The notes under the pieces were generated by a model. The model was not told the DNA's origin and searched no databases. It saw nothing but the letters and a program-made list of their open reading frames with translations. From Burkholderiaceae bacterium (lineage in GTDB: Bacteria > Pseudomonadota > Gammaproteobacteria > Burkholderiales > Burkholderiaceae): a stretch of DNA of 64,000 nt. Shown one piece after another: positions 35,287 through 44,685 of this stretch (its first letter is position 1; every line of letters starts with the position of its first letter). Where the stretch lies: assembly GCA_021166835.1 (NCBI GenBank), contig JAJPEN010000006.1:1-64000 (forward strand). Reading direction: 5' to 3'. The position numbers and the translations under genes are program-made.

Positions 35287-36500
35287 ACGATCCCCGTCCA
35301 CATATCGTTCATCTCGTGCACCGGCTCGACACCGGCGGGATGGAGAACGGGCTCGTCAACCTGGTGAACCGGCTGCCACCCGAACGGTTCCGTCACACCA
35401 TCGTGCCGCTGACGACGACGGGCCGAATCGCCGAGCGCATCACGAATCGGGAAGTAGCCATCGTGCCGCTGGAGCTGTCTCCCGGCCCGCTCGCCCTTGC
35501 GCTGCCGCGTCTGTGGCGGCTTTTTCGACGGCTTCGTCCGTCGATCGTCCATTCCCGCAATGTAGGCACGCTCGAGGCGCAGATCGCCGCGTGGCTCGCC
35601 GGCGTTCCGGTACGCATTCACGGCGAACACGGCTGGGAGGTCACCGATCTCGTCGGCAGCAACCGGTCGCTGCGGCGTACGCGCCGCCTCCTCAGGCATC
35701 TGGTGCACGCGCAGGTCGCGCTCTCCACACCGACCTTCGAATACCTGCGCGACCGCGTCGGCGTGCCTGCCGATCGCCTGTACTCGATCTGCAACGGCGT
35801 CGATACCGCGCGCTTTCACCCGACAGCACGTCGAAAGGCGGGTGACGCCGGCGCAGCGGTCGTCGTCGGCTACGTGGGGCGCCTGGCCGAGGTGAAGAAT
35901 CCGCTGCTGCTCATCGAAGCCTTCGAGCGCGCTCATGCGCGCATCGCGCAGGAAAGCGCAACACTCGCGGCACGCCTGCAACTTCAGATCGTCGGCGACG
36001 GGCCGCTGGCTGCCGCCCTGCGCGAACGCGTTTCGCGTTCGCCGCTGTCGGACGCAATCGTCCTCGCAGGCGAGTGCTCCGACATTCCCGAGCGACTGTG
36101 CCGCTTCGACGTCTACGCGCTCCCCTCGCTCGCCGAAGGGATCAGCAACACGCTGCTCGAGGCGATGGCGAGCGGCCTTCCGTGCGTGGCCACGCGCGTC
36201 GGCGGCAACGAGGAGCTCCTCGAGGCCCGGCAAGGGGGGACGCTCGTTGCTTCGGGCGACGCGGACGTCTTTGCCGATGCCCTCGCCGCGTACCTGCGCG
36301 ACCCGGCGCTGCGCGCCGCGCACGGCCTGCAGGCGCGCAAGCGCGCCGTCGAGCGCTTCGGCATCGAGCGCATGATCGATGCATACCAGTCGCTCTACAC
36401 CGATCTGCTCGTGCGGCGCGCAGTGGTCGCCCGCGACTGGCCCGCCGCGCAGGCTGCATCGTCGAGAGTCTCGTCGGGCGCCGTACCCCGGTCGAGCTGA
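35283..36500 (+). CDS. XrtA system-associated glycosyltransferase, GT4 family
   Basis: A 405-residue retaining glycosyltransferase of GT-B fold. The N-terminal HLVHRLDTGGMENGLVNLVN and HSRNVGTLEAQ segments bind acceptor. The C-terminal domain has YVGRLAEVKNPLLLI, LPSLAEGISNTLLEAMASG (the nucleotide-sugar EX7E motif) and VGGNEELL. It matches the PEP-CTERM/EpsH1-associated sugar transferase family. The start overlaps the xrtA stop (ATGA), so translation is coupled. Confidence 0.92.
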   Translation: MNDPRPHIVHLVHRLDTGGMENGLVNLVNRLPPERFRHTIVPLTTTGRIAERITNREVAIVPLELSPGPLALALPRLWRLFRRLRPSIVHSRNVGTLEAQIAAWLAGVPVRIHGEHGWEVTDLVGSNRSLRRTRRLLRHLVHAQVALSTPTFEYLRDRVGVPADRLYSICNGVDTARFHPTARRKAGDAGAAVVVGYVGRLAEVKNPLLLIEAFERAHARIAQESATLAARLQLQIVGDGPLAAALRERVSRSPLSDAIVLAGECSDIPERLCRFDVYALPSLAEGISNTLLEAMASGLPCVATRVGGNEELLEARQGGTLVASGDADVFADALAAYLRDPALRAAHGLQARKRAVERFGIERMIDAYQSLYTDLLVRRAVVARDWPAAQAASSRVSSGAVPRSS

Positions 36501-36506
36501 CGAACC

Positions 36507-38450
36507 ATGTGCGGCCTCACCGGAATCTTCGATCCGCGCGCACCGAGCCGCTGCAGCGAAGCGCTGCTGCGCCGGATGAACGACATCCAGCGGCACCGGG
36601 GCCCCGACGAAGGCTCGGTGCACATCGAGCCGCACCTGGGATTCGGCCATCGGCGCCTGTCGATCATCGACGTCGCCACCGGCCAGCAACCGCTCTTCAA
36701 CGAGGACGAAAGCGTCGTCGTCGTGTTCAACGGCGAGATCTACAACTTCCAGTCGCTCGTCGCCGAGCTCGAAGCCGCCGGCCACCGCTTCGCGACGAAG
36801 AGCGATACCGAAGTCATCGTCCACGGCTGGGAACAATGGGGCGAGGAGTGCGTGCAACGCTTCCGCGGGATGTTCGCGTTCGCGCTGTGGGATCGCAACC
36901 GCAAGACGCTCTTCCTCGCCCGCGATCGGCTCGGCGTGAAGCCGATGCACTACGGACTGCTGCCCGATGGCCGTCTGCTCTTCGGCTCGGAGCTGAAAGC
37001 GCTCGTCGCGCACCCGGATTTCCGGCGCGAGATCGACGAGCCGGCGATCGAGGAGTATTTCGCGTTCGGCTACATCCCCGATCCGCGCACCATCTACCGG
37101 GATGCACGCAAGCTCGCACCTGCGCACTGGTTGCGCTGGCGGGTCGGCGAGCGCGAGCCCACGCTCCAACGCTGGTGGGACGCACGCTTCGAGCCCGACG
37201 AGAGCATCGGCATGACGCAGGCCTGCGAGCAGTTGCAGGCGCATCTCGCCGAGTCGGTGAAGCTGCGACTGATCTCCGAAGTTCCGCTCGGCGCGTTCCT
37301 GTCGGGCGGCGTGGATTCGAGCGCGGTCGTCGCCACCATGGCGCAATTCTCCGACGCGCCGGTGAAGACCTGCTCGATCGCCTTCGACGTCGCCTCCTTC
37401 GACGAATCGGAGTATGCGAAACAGGTGGCGGAACGTTACCGCACCGACCACTACAGCGAGACCGTGCGCAGCGACGACTTCACGCTGATCGACCGTCTGG
37501 CCGGCCTGTACGACGAGCCCTATGCCGACAGCTCGGCGATTCCGACGTACCGGGTGTGCGAGCTCGCGCGCAAGCGCGTGACGGTCGCGCTATCGGGCGA
37601 CGGCGGCGACGAGACCTTCGGGGGCTACCGGCGCTACAAGTTCCAGGTGCGCGAACAGGCGTTCCGCGATCGCATTCCTGCCGGGCTGCGTCGCACGCTT
37701 TTCGGAGCGCTCGGCCGCGTCTACCCGCAATTCGACGCCATGCCGCGCGTATTGCGTGCGCGGTCGACCTTCGAGGCGATGGCGCGCAGCGCAGTCGATG
37801 CATACTGCCACTCGGTGTCCATCGTGCGCGAGCCGGAGCGCTCCTCGCTCTTCTCGCCGGCGTTCCGCGCGCGCCTGGGTGGTTACAACGCACGCGAGGT
37901 GTTCGCCGCGCACGCCGCCCGGGCGAACACCGACGACGCGCTGTCGCTCGTCCAGTATCTCGACTATCACACCTATCTTCCGGGCGACATCAACACGAAG
38001 GTCGATCGCGCCGCAATGGCGCATTCGCTCGAAACACGCGAGCCGCTGATGGATCACGTGCTCGTCGAATGGGCCGCACGCCTGCCGTCGCGCCTGAAGC
38101 TGGCTGGCGGCGAAGGCAAGCTCGTGCTGAAGAAGGCGATGGAAGGAAAGCTGCCGAACGACATCCTGTACCGGCCGAAGATGGGCTTTGCCGTCCCGCT
38201 CGTCGCCTGGTTCCGCGGTCCGTTGCGCGGCGAAGTGCAGCGGGTGCTCGAGGGCGATGCGCTCGCCGCCACGGGCTGGTTCGACCCGCGTACCCTGGCC
38301 GGAATCGCCGACGAGCATCTTTCGGGCCGGCGAGACCGCAGCGCGACGATCTGGGCGTTGCTGATGTTCGAGCGGTTCATCGCGTCGCAGAATTTCAGTG
38401 CTGCCGAGGCTCAAACGACGCGAAGGACGCTGGCCGATGTCGCTCCGTGA
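36507..38450 (+). CDS. XrtA system amidotransferase (asparagine synthase family)
   Basis: A 647-residue protein with both asparagine-synthase domains intact. The Ntn glutaminase begins MCGLTGIFDP, with nucleophile C2, and has RHRGPDEG and NGEIYNF. The synthase domain has the pyrophosphate loop FLSGGVDSSAVVA and GDGGDETFGGY. It probably uses glutamine ammonia to amidate an ATP-activated carboxylate, perhaps a uronic acid of the glycan rather than aspartate; that is inference from the locus. Six bases separate it from the glycosyltransferase, and it overlaps the O-ligase gene by 14. Confidence 0.92.
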   Translation: MCGLTGIFDPRAPSRCSEALLRRMNDIQRHRGPDEGSVHIEPHLGFGHRRLSIIDVATGQQPLFNEDESVVVVFNGEIYNFQSLVAELEAAGHRFATKSDTEVIVHGWEQWGEECVQRFRGMFAFALWDRNRKTLFLARDRLGVKPMHYGLLPDGRLLFGSELKALVAHPDFRREIDEPAIEEYFAFGYIPDPRTIYRDARKLAPAHWLRWRVGEREPTLQRWWDARFEPDESIGMTQACEQLQAHLAESVKLRLISEVPLGAFLSGGVDSSAVVATMAQFSDAPVKTCSIAFDVASFDESEYAKQVAERYRTDHYSETVRSDDFTLIDRLAGLYDEPYADSSAIPTYRVCELARKRVTVALSGDGGDETFGGYRRYKFQVREQAFRDRIPAGLRRTLFGALGRVYPQFDAMPRVLRARSTFEAMARSAVDAYCHSVSIVREPERSSLFSPAFRARLGGYNAREVFAAHAARANTDDALSLVQYLDYHTYLPGDINTKVDRAAMAHSLETREPLMDHVLVEWAARLPSRLKLAGGEGKLVLKKAMEGKLPNDILYRPKMGFAVPLVAWFRGPLRGEVQRVLEGDALAATGWFDPRTLAGIADEHLSGRRDRSATIWALLMFERFIASQNFSAAEAQTTRRTLADVAP

Positions 38451-39867
38451 CCTGCTGCTGACGGTTCTGCTGGTCGGCGGGTTGCCGTTCGCGCTACGCC
38501 GACCGTTCGTCGGTGCGCTGATCTTCGCGTTCATAGGCCTGGCGAACCCGCACCGGTACACGTGGGGCTTCGCCTATTCGATGCCGTGGGCATTCATGTA
38601 TGCGGCGGCGACGATGGCGGGACTGTTCGCGACGCAGGAGCGTCTGATCGGCGACAGCATCCGCCGGTATTGGCCGGTGCTGCTCTACCTGGCGTGGATG
38701 GGAATCACGACGATCTTTGCGCTCGAACCGGCTTCCGCACGGTTTCGACTGGTCGAGGTCGCGAAGGTTCAGCTGATGTGCCTCGTCACGCTGATGCTGC
38801 TGACTGACTGGAAGCGGATACGCCTCCTCGTCTGGGTGACGGTGGCAAGCATCGGTTTCTATGGTCTGAAGGGGGGCATCTTCACTCTCGCCAGCGGAGG
38901 CGAGTTTCTGGTCTGGGGCCCGCCCGACAGCGCGATCCAGGACAACAATCACCTCGCGGTCGGTCTCGTGATGATGCTGCCGATGCTGTACTGGCTGTAT
39001 CGGGACGCGAGCCGAAGGTGGTTGAAGAACCTCGTTCTTCTGACGGCCTTGATGTCTGCTGCATCTATCTTCGGCTCGCACTCACGCAGTGCGTTCCTCG
39101 GTGTTTCAGCAATGGCGGCCTTCCTGGTGATGAAGAGCGACAAGAAGGTCCCTGTCGCGCTTGCCGCCATGATATTCGGCGCCGTCGCCATTTTCTTCAT
39201 GCCGCAGCAGTACTGGGACCGGATGGCATCGATCGAGCACTACCAGCAGGACTCTTCGGCGATGGGGCGTATCAACGTCTGGAAGACGGCGATCAACATC
39301 GCGAACGATCGATTGACCGGGGCGGGCTTCGAGTACTACGGGATCTCCGCGTTTCGTCGATATGCGCCCAACCCCGCAGATATTCATTCTGCGCATAGCA
39401 TCTACTTTCAGGCCCTTGGAGAGCATGGCTGGATAGGGTTGCTGCTCTTTCTGTCCATATGGCTCTACATCTGGTTGACGTGCAGACGCGTCATACGATT
39501 CGGGGAAGAGTCGCAGGAAGCGCAAGCGCAGGTCCTGCTGGCGCGCATGATCCAGGTCAGCCTCGTCGGCTTCGGCGTCGGCGGGGCGTTCGTGAACATC
39601 GGCAATTGGGACATGGCGTACTACCTTGCGATTTCCGCGATCGCGGTAGCGAGACTGCAAGTGTCCGAACACGGCGCGCTCAGAAGTGGCCGCCTGACAC
39701 GGACGCTTCCGGTGCCGCCAGCAGTTCGAACGCAGTCATTGTCGGCTCGCTCCAACGGCCGCGAGCGCCGCGAAGAGCTTGTCGGAGCAAACGGTCGTTC
39801 TCCACTCGAGCGTAACGAAGCTCCTTCCCGCACCCCCATCATCGGTCAAACTGATCAAGGTATATGA
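38437..39867 (+). CDS. O-antigen ligase / polymerase-like protein, exosortase A-associated
   Basis: A 476-residue membrane protein with about ten helices and a large periplasmic loop (GRINVWKTAINIANDRLTGAGFEYYGISAFRRYAPNPADIHSAHSIYFQ region). The His near NPADIHSAHSIY matches the ligase-type motif of the Wzy/WaaL superfamily and TIGR03097-like proteins. It may polymerise the repeat unit or ligate glycan to a protein or lipid. ATG at 38437 begins MSLRDLLLTVLLVGG. The 70-residue hydrophilic C-terminal tail is unconserved. It overlaps the next gene by ATGA. Confidence 0.88.
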   Translation: MSLRDLLLTVLLVGGLPFALRRPFVGALIFAFIGLANPHRYTWGFAYSMPWAFMYAAATMAGLFATQERLIGDSIRRYWPVLLYLAWMGITTIFALEPASARFRLVEVAKVQLMCLVTLMLLTDWKRIRLLVWVTVASIGFYGLKGGIFTLASGGEFLVWGPPDSAIQDNNHLAVGLVMMLPMLYWLYRDASRRWLKNLVLLTALMSAASIFGSHSRSAFLGVSAMAAFLVMKSDKKVPVALAAMIFGAVAIFFMPQQYWDRMASIEHYQQDSSAMGRINVWKTAINIANDRLTGAGFEYYGISAFRRYAPNPADIHSAHSIYFQALGEHGWIGLLLFLSIWLYIWLTCRRVIRFGEESQEAQAQVLLARMIQVSLVGFGVGGAFVNIGNWDMAYYLAISAIAVARLQVSEHGALRSGRLTRTLPVPPAVRTQSLSARSNGRERREELVGANGRSPLERNEAPSRTPIIGQTDQGI

Positions 39868-40961
39868 CCTGCTTGCGGATGCGGATCCTTCGGAAGATTC
39901 GCCTCCAATTCATTCCATCGACTTCCGTGGCGCTCCTCAATACTCCCCCGCTCGACATCACCGTCGTCATCCCTACCTACAATCGATCTCGCTTGATCGG
40001 GCGCGCACTGGACAGCGTGCGAGCGCAAACCCGGCCACCGAGGGCAATTGTTGTCGCGGACGATGCTTCCGGTGACGACACGGTCGCGACGGTTGAGCGG
40101 TGGTCCCGAGAAAATCGCTTTCCTGTCGAAGTCGTACAGTTGCCGAGGAACGCGGGTCCGGGCGCGGCCAGGAACCGCGGTATCGCCTGCGCCTCCACAC
40201 GCTACATAGGATTCCTCGATTCCGACGACGAGTACTTGCCGGATGCGTTGGAAGTGCTCGTCGGAGCGGCCGACCGCATTCCCGAGGCGGTGCTCAGCTT
40301 CGCGGACGCAACGGTCGTGTCCGATGATCTAACCGAGAAGCACGGACTCTTTCGGCCAAGGGTGAACCTCGAGACCGACGCCTGCCGAAGTGAAGAACGA
40401 TCCGACCTGTTTCGATTATCGGATGCAACGAGCGCTTTGCTTGAGGCGAGCATCGTCCCCACCTCGGCCACTTGCTTCCGCCGCGATGCCGCCTTGCGAA
40501 TCGGTGGCATGCCTGAAGCGTTTCGGGTGGGCGAGGACTGGCTGTTCTGGCTTCGGTTATCCGGCCAAGGCTCGTTCGTGTTCCAGTTGCGGGACGTCGC
40601 CCTGCATCATCGGCATCCCGAGAATCTCACGCGCCCCGACAGCGCGGAATTCATCTCTCGGGAAAAGCTGCGTGGCTACATCGCTCTCGAACGCGGCCTC
40701 GAGGGCATTCGCCTTTCGCCAGACCAGAAGCGCACACTTCGCCGATACATCGAACGACAATCGCGAACGTGGCGCTACAACCTGTCCCGACTCGGGCTGC
40801 GCGATTATGCACATGGCATTCGATCCGAAGTGGGACGATCGATCGGTTCGCCGATCCGACATATGATCGACGATCCACGCTCGGTCTTGCGTGCTGCATA
40901 CTGGTCGATTGGCCGCCTCGGAAGCACGCGTGAAACAGCGCACCGATCGGCGTCGGTTTGA
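39864..40961 (+). CDS. Glycosyltransferase, GT2 family
   Basis: A GT-A fold inverting transferase of up to 365 residues. DITVVIPTYNRSRLIGRALDS opens the catalytic domain; ADDASGDD, GPGAARNRGI and the metal-binding LDSDDEYLPD follow. The catalytic region with VGEDWLFWLRL is present, and the C-terminal tail is basic and helical. ATG at 39864 overlaps the previous stop (ATGA); a GTG at 39927 is nearer the conserved region. Base composition is less GC-biased than the flanking XrtA genes, so it may belong to an exchangeable glycan-specific cassette. The donor sugar is unknown. Confidence 0.88.
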   Translation: MTCLRMRILRKIRLQFIPSTSVALLNTPPLDITVVIPTYNRSRLIGRALDSVRAQTRPPRAIVVADDASGDDTVATVERWSRENRFPVEVVQLPRNAGPGAARNRGIACASTRYIGFLDSDDEYLPDALEVLVGAADRIPEAVLSFADATVVSDDLTEKHGLFRPRVNLETDACRSEERSDLFRLSDATSALLEASIVPTSATCFRRDAALRIGGMPEAFRVGEDWLFWLRLSGQGSFVFQLRDVALHHRHPENLTRPDSAEFISREKLRGYIALERGLEGIRLSPDQKRTLRRYIERQSRTWRYNLSRLGLRDYAHGIRSEVGRSIGSPIRHMIDDPRSVLRAAYWSIGRLGSTRETAHRSASV

Positions 40962-41008
40962 CCCTCGATCGACGCTCGGCGTTGGGATGATACTCGGCGA
41001 TCGCTGAA

Positions 41009-41806
41009 GTGAACCTGATCTCGATACTCAACACCGTGTTGCTCGTGTTCATCCTGGTGGGCGTTCTCACCTGCCTGCACAAGATCCGCCGGATCCACAA
41101 GATGGCATACGGCATCGAGAACGAGGCGGCGCAGGCGAGAACGGAAGCGCAAGCGCTTTTTGGTCAACTGGCAGCGCTCGCATCATTGGATCGATGCCTG
41201 GGCCTGAAAGGACCGATACCGTCCATGCGCGGGTGGGCTGCTTCTCCCGATTTCCTTCTCGCAGTCGCCGAGGAGGTTCGTGAACTTCGCCCGGGAAACG
41301 TCATCGAATGCAGCTCAGGCACCTCGACCGTCGTGATCGCACGCTGCCTCGAGATGAATGGTAACGGGCACGTCTACAGCCTGGAGCATGATCCGACCTA
41401 TGCAGAGCAGACGCGCCGGCAACTGAAACGGTATGGTCTCGAACAATGGGCCACCGTCGTCAACGCCCCGCTGGAGCGAATAGCCGATTTCCCCGCGCCC
41501 TGGTACTCGCTTGTCGGGCTGCCAGAGACAGCACGCCAGGTCGATCTCGTCGTCATTGACGGCCCTCCGGGAACGCTTGGGCCGCTCGCGCGGTATCCGG
41601 CGCTCGCACGATTGGCCGATCGGCTGTCGCCCCGATGCTCGGTACTTCTCGACGACGCCGATCGTGCAGACGAGCGCGCGGCGCTCGGGCGCTGGGAGCA
41701 GGAGTATCCGGAATTCGTCCAGCAACGGCTTGCATGCGAGAAGGGTGCAGTTCTTATGCGACGATCTGCAGGGAGGGGCGAGAAGGCACTCGCAGTGGAA
41801 GGATGA
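41009..41806 (+). CDS. Membrane-anchored class I SAM methyltransferase
   Basis: A 265-residue protein from a GTG start. An N-terminal membrane helix (ILNTVLLVFILVGVLTCL) and a short linker precede a Methyltransf_24-like domain. That domain has the SAM-binding variant VIECSSGTSTVVIARCL, YSLEHDPTYAEQT and the acidic DLVVIDGPPGTLG. It is likely to methylate a sugar or lipid-linked precursor at the inner membrane. It sits between two glycosyltransferases and overlaps the next gene by ATGA. Confidence 0.8.
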   Translation: MNLISILNTVLLVFILVGVLTCLHKIRRIHKMAYGIENEAAQARTEAQALFGQLAALASLDRCLGLKGPIPSMRGWAASPDFLLAVAEEVRELRPGNVIECSSGTSTVVIARCLEMNGNGHVYSLEHDPTYAEQTRRQLKRYGLEQWATVVNAPLERIADFPAPWYSLVGLPETARQVDLVVIDGPPGTLGPLARYPALARLADRLSPRCSVLLDDADRADERAALGRWEQEYPEFVQQRLACEKGAVLMRRSAGRGEKALAVEG

Positions 41807-43191
41807 GCGGAACTTCACACCGCACCTTGCCCTTCGCATCCACGATGCAGACCGTTGGCGACACCGTGCATGCATACCGAAGATGGATCTCGCTGGAACT
41901 GCGAGCGACACGGGGAGCCGGGAGCGGAAAACCGAGGTCGGGCCGGCATCTGGCGCTCTTCGCGTGGTCTCTGCCTCCCAGCAATTCAGCCGGGGTTTAC
42001 CGGCCGCTGTCGTTCCTCGAGTACAGCCCTCGAGCGCGCTGGCGGGTCACCGCATTCGGCGGCGAGGCGACGGATCAGGACCGGATCGGCGGGGGCGAGC
42101 TTCTTGAGCGGGTTCCCTCTTCGACCACGATTCTGACTCTTGTAGGCACCACGCGAATCCCGTCCTGGTCGCTCTTCCCAAGAACGAACGGCGGGTTTCT
42201 CGACGCCATAGAATTTGCGCACGAAGCGATCGACCGCCTGAAAACGGACCCGCCATCAGCCGTCTTGGCATCGGGGCCAACCTTCGAGATGTTCATCACG
42301 GCAGCGTTTGTCGCGCGGCACTTCCGGACGCCGCTGATTCTCGATTATCGGGATGAATGGACCGAGTGTCCTTTCTCCTTTGTGCGACTGGGTAAAGACG
42401 ATCGGAAATGGGAACGCCGCTGCCTCGCGCAGGCAGACAAAGTGCTGTTCACGACGCGATCGCAGCTTAAGCATCAACTCCTCACTTTCTCCGAACTCAC
42501 CGTCGAAAAGACTCTGCTGCTGCCTAACGGATGGGAGCCCAGTGAGTTCGACCCTCACGCTGCAGCCCAAGGAGATCGAAATCCGAGTTCGACGCTGCGC
42601 ATTGCTCTGGTCGGCAATCTCTCCGACCACGCACCGCCCGACGGATTCCTCCGCACCTTCGAGCGATTGCTTACCGTTCATCCTGAGTGGCGCCAACGCG
42701 TCGTCGTCGACTTCATCGGCCGCAAATCGCGAGATGCGACGGGGAAGTTGGAGGCTTTCCCGTTTCCTGCGAACGTACGCGCAATCGATCACATGTCGAA
42801 AACCCAGGCCGTCCGCGCAATGCAGCAAGCAGACATGCTGCTTCTGATCGCACTGCCCGAACTGGAGCGCTATCTTCCCGGCAAGCTCTTCGATTATCTG
42901 GCCACGAAGCGGCCGGTTCTGGTGTATGGAGCGCCCGGAGAAGCGTCGCGGACGGTCGAAGATCTCGGCGCAGGCTTGCGCTGCGAAGACGGCAACCACG
43001 AACGACTGCTCGAAATCTTCAGCAGACTTCAAGCCAATGATGTTGAGCCGCAATCGATAAAAATCGAGCGCTGGCTCGAAGAGCACCGACGCGACGTACT
43101 GGCTGGCCGGCTCTACGCACTTCTGGACGAGTTGCAGGAAGGCTCCCGCACACGCACCGACCCGTTCGCAGCCTTCTCCGGACGGACATAG
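41803..43191 (+). CDS. Glycosyltransferase, GT4-like
   Basis: A 462-residue GT-B protein. The N-terminal half has the FAWSLPPSNSAGVYRPLSFLEY acceptor region and LILDYRDEWTECPF. The C-terminal half has LPNGWEPSEFD, RIALVGNLSDH and LPGKLFDYLATKRPVLVYG, the usual donor-site block of group 1 transferases. The gene is coupled to the methyltransferase (ATGA) and 7 bases ahead of the flippase. It resembles the transferase at 55845-57182 in layout (DFRDP versus DYRDE, KL(F/Y)(D/E)YL), suggesting a related substrate class. Confidence 0.86.
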   Translation: MSGTSHRTLPFASTMQTVGDTVHAYRRWISLELRATRGAGSGKPRSGRHLALFAWSLPPSNSAGVYRPLSFLEYSPRARWRVTAFGGEATDQDRIGGGELLERVPSSTTILTLVGTTRIPSWSLFPRTNGGFLDAIEFAHEAIDRLKTDPPSAVLASGPTFEMFITAAFVARHFRTPLILDYRDEWTECPFSFVRLGKDDRKWERRCLAQADKVLFTTRSQLKHQLLTFSELTVEKTLLLPNGWEPSEFDPHAAAQGDRNPSSTLRIALVGNLSDHAPPDGFLRTFERLLTVHPEWRQRVVVDFIGRKSRDATGKLEAFPFPANVRAIDHMSKTQAVRAMQQADMLLLIALPELERYLPGKLFDYLATKRPVLVYGAPGEASRTVEDLGAGLRCEDGNHERLLEIFSRLQANDVEPQSIKIERWLEEHRRDVLAGRLYALLDELQEGSRTRTDPFAAFSGRT

Positions 43192-43198
43192 CGAGACG

Positions 43199-44665
43199 AT
43201 GACCGCACGCCGGAACTTCTATCTGGCGGCTGGGGAAAGCTACCTCGGTGTCGTCATCGGGCTGCTGAGTACGATCGTACTCGCGCGATTGCTGACGCCC
43301 GCCGAAATCGGAACGTTTTCCGTGGCCGCGAGCTTCACCGGGCTTGCGCACGCCCTCCGGGAGCTTGGCGTCGGGAATTACCTCGTTCAGGAGAAGGAAC
43401 TCACCGACGAACGGATCCGGGCCGCATTCACGGTCAGCCTGCTCGCCGCGTGGCCTGCAGGAGCTGCGTTGCTCGTTGCCTCCCCTTGGGTAGCGCGGTT
43501 CTACCGGAACCCGGAACTCACGCCGATCCTCGTCGTGTTGGCAGCGAACTTCTTTCTGCTCCCATTCGGATCGGTCACGCTCGCCTACCTACGGCGCTCG
43601 ATGCTGTTCGGCCGCGGGCTGATCATCAACGTGTCGGGCTCAGCGGTGCGCGTGGCGGCGTCGATCGCACTCGCGCTCGCGGGAATGGGCGCCCTCTCCC
43701 TGGCACTCGGCGCTAGCGCGGGCCTACTCACCACGGTGATTCTCGCGACGATCCTACGGCCCAAACGATTGCCCTGGTTGCCCGGCTTCCGCGAGTTGCG
43801 TCGCGTACTGAAGTTCGGGCTGACCGTGACCGGCGGAAGCCTGGCCGGCTCTGCCAACGAGGCGGCGCCTGATCTCATCATCGGCAAGGTGCTTGGTGCG
43901 GCCGACACCGGCATGTTTAACAAGGCGCTTGGACTGGCAACGATGATCAACAACCTGATCATGCAGCCGCTGTGGAAGTTCATGATGCCGTACTTTTCGC
44001 AGAAGAGCCGCAGCGGCGAAAATGTGGCGCCGATCTACCTGCGCATCGTGTCAGTCGTCACCGGTTTCACGTGGCCGGTACTGCTGACTGCTGCAATCGC
44101 TGCCGATCCGATCGTCCAGCTACTCCTCGGATCACAATGGCTCGACGCTATTCCCGTCGCGCGAATCCTCTGCATCGCAGTGATAATCGGTGCCGCGTTC
44201 TCGCCCCTGTCATCATTCCTCATCGCCCGCTCCCGTGTCGATCTGTATCTGCGAGCGGCGATGCTGGCTTTCCTCTTTCGTGCAGGCTTCCTGCTGGCGA
44301 CGGTCTGGTTCGGCCTTCAGGTGGTCGCTTGGGGCTTCGTAGGCGGTGCGCTCGCGAATTCCTGCTACGCCGCTTATCTCCTGCGGCGCTACATGTCGAT
44401 CGGGGTACGCGACTTGCTTCAGTCTTGGAAGCGCAGTGCCCTGCTTTCCGCGATCGTCGGGCCGGTTGCACTCGGTGGCATCGGGCTGTCCTTGGAGCTC
44501 GAGCTTGTGCCGATCCTGTCGCTAATGATGGTTTTCACAGTCTCCGCGACGACTTGGCTCGCAGCCGTCTCGAAGGTCCATCCCGACGCAGCCGTGGAAG
44601 TATTTCAGGTCATGCGCAAGATGAGCGAGAGCATTCGCATCGGCCGCTTTCGAAGCGGAGATTGA
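43199..44665 (+). CDS. Polysaccharide flippase, Wzx/MOP family
   Basis: A 488-residue polytopic inner-membrane protein with about 12-14 helices. The start (NFYLAAGESYLGVVIGLLSTIVLARLLTPAEIGTFSVAASF) is typical of the polysaccharide-specific transport family. It should flip the lipid-linked repeat unit to the periplasm for the O-ligase/polymerase-like protein and the chain-length pair. It is followed by a GT2 gene after 20 bases. Confidence 0.92.
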   Translation: MTARRNFYLAAGESYLGVVIGLLSTIVLARLLTPAEIGTFSVAASFTGLAHALRELGVGNYLVQEKELTDERIRAAFTVSLLAAWPAGAALLVASPWVARFYRNPELTPILVVLAANFFLLPFGSVTLAYLRRSMLFGRGLIINVSGSAVRVAASIALALAGMGALSLALGASAGLLTTVILATILRPKRLPWLPGFRELRRVLKFGLTVTGGSLAGSANEAAPDLIIGKVLGAADTGMFNKALGLATMINNLIMQPLWKFMMPYFSQKSRSGENVAPIYLRIVSVVTGFTWPVLLTAAIAADPIVQLLLGSQWLDAIPVARILCIAVIIGAAFSPLSSFLIARSRVDLYLRAAMLAFLFRAGFLLATVWFGLQVVAWGFVGGALANSCYAAYLLRRYMSIGVRDLLQSWKRSALLSAIVGPVALGGIGLSLELELVPILSLMMVFTVSATTWLAAVSKVHPDAAVEVFQVMRKMSESIRIGRFRSGD

Positions 44666-44685
44666 GCAGTCGCAGGGTAGTTGTA

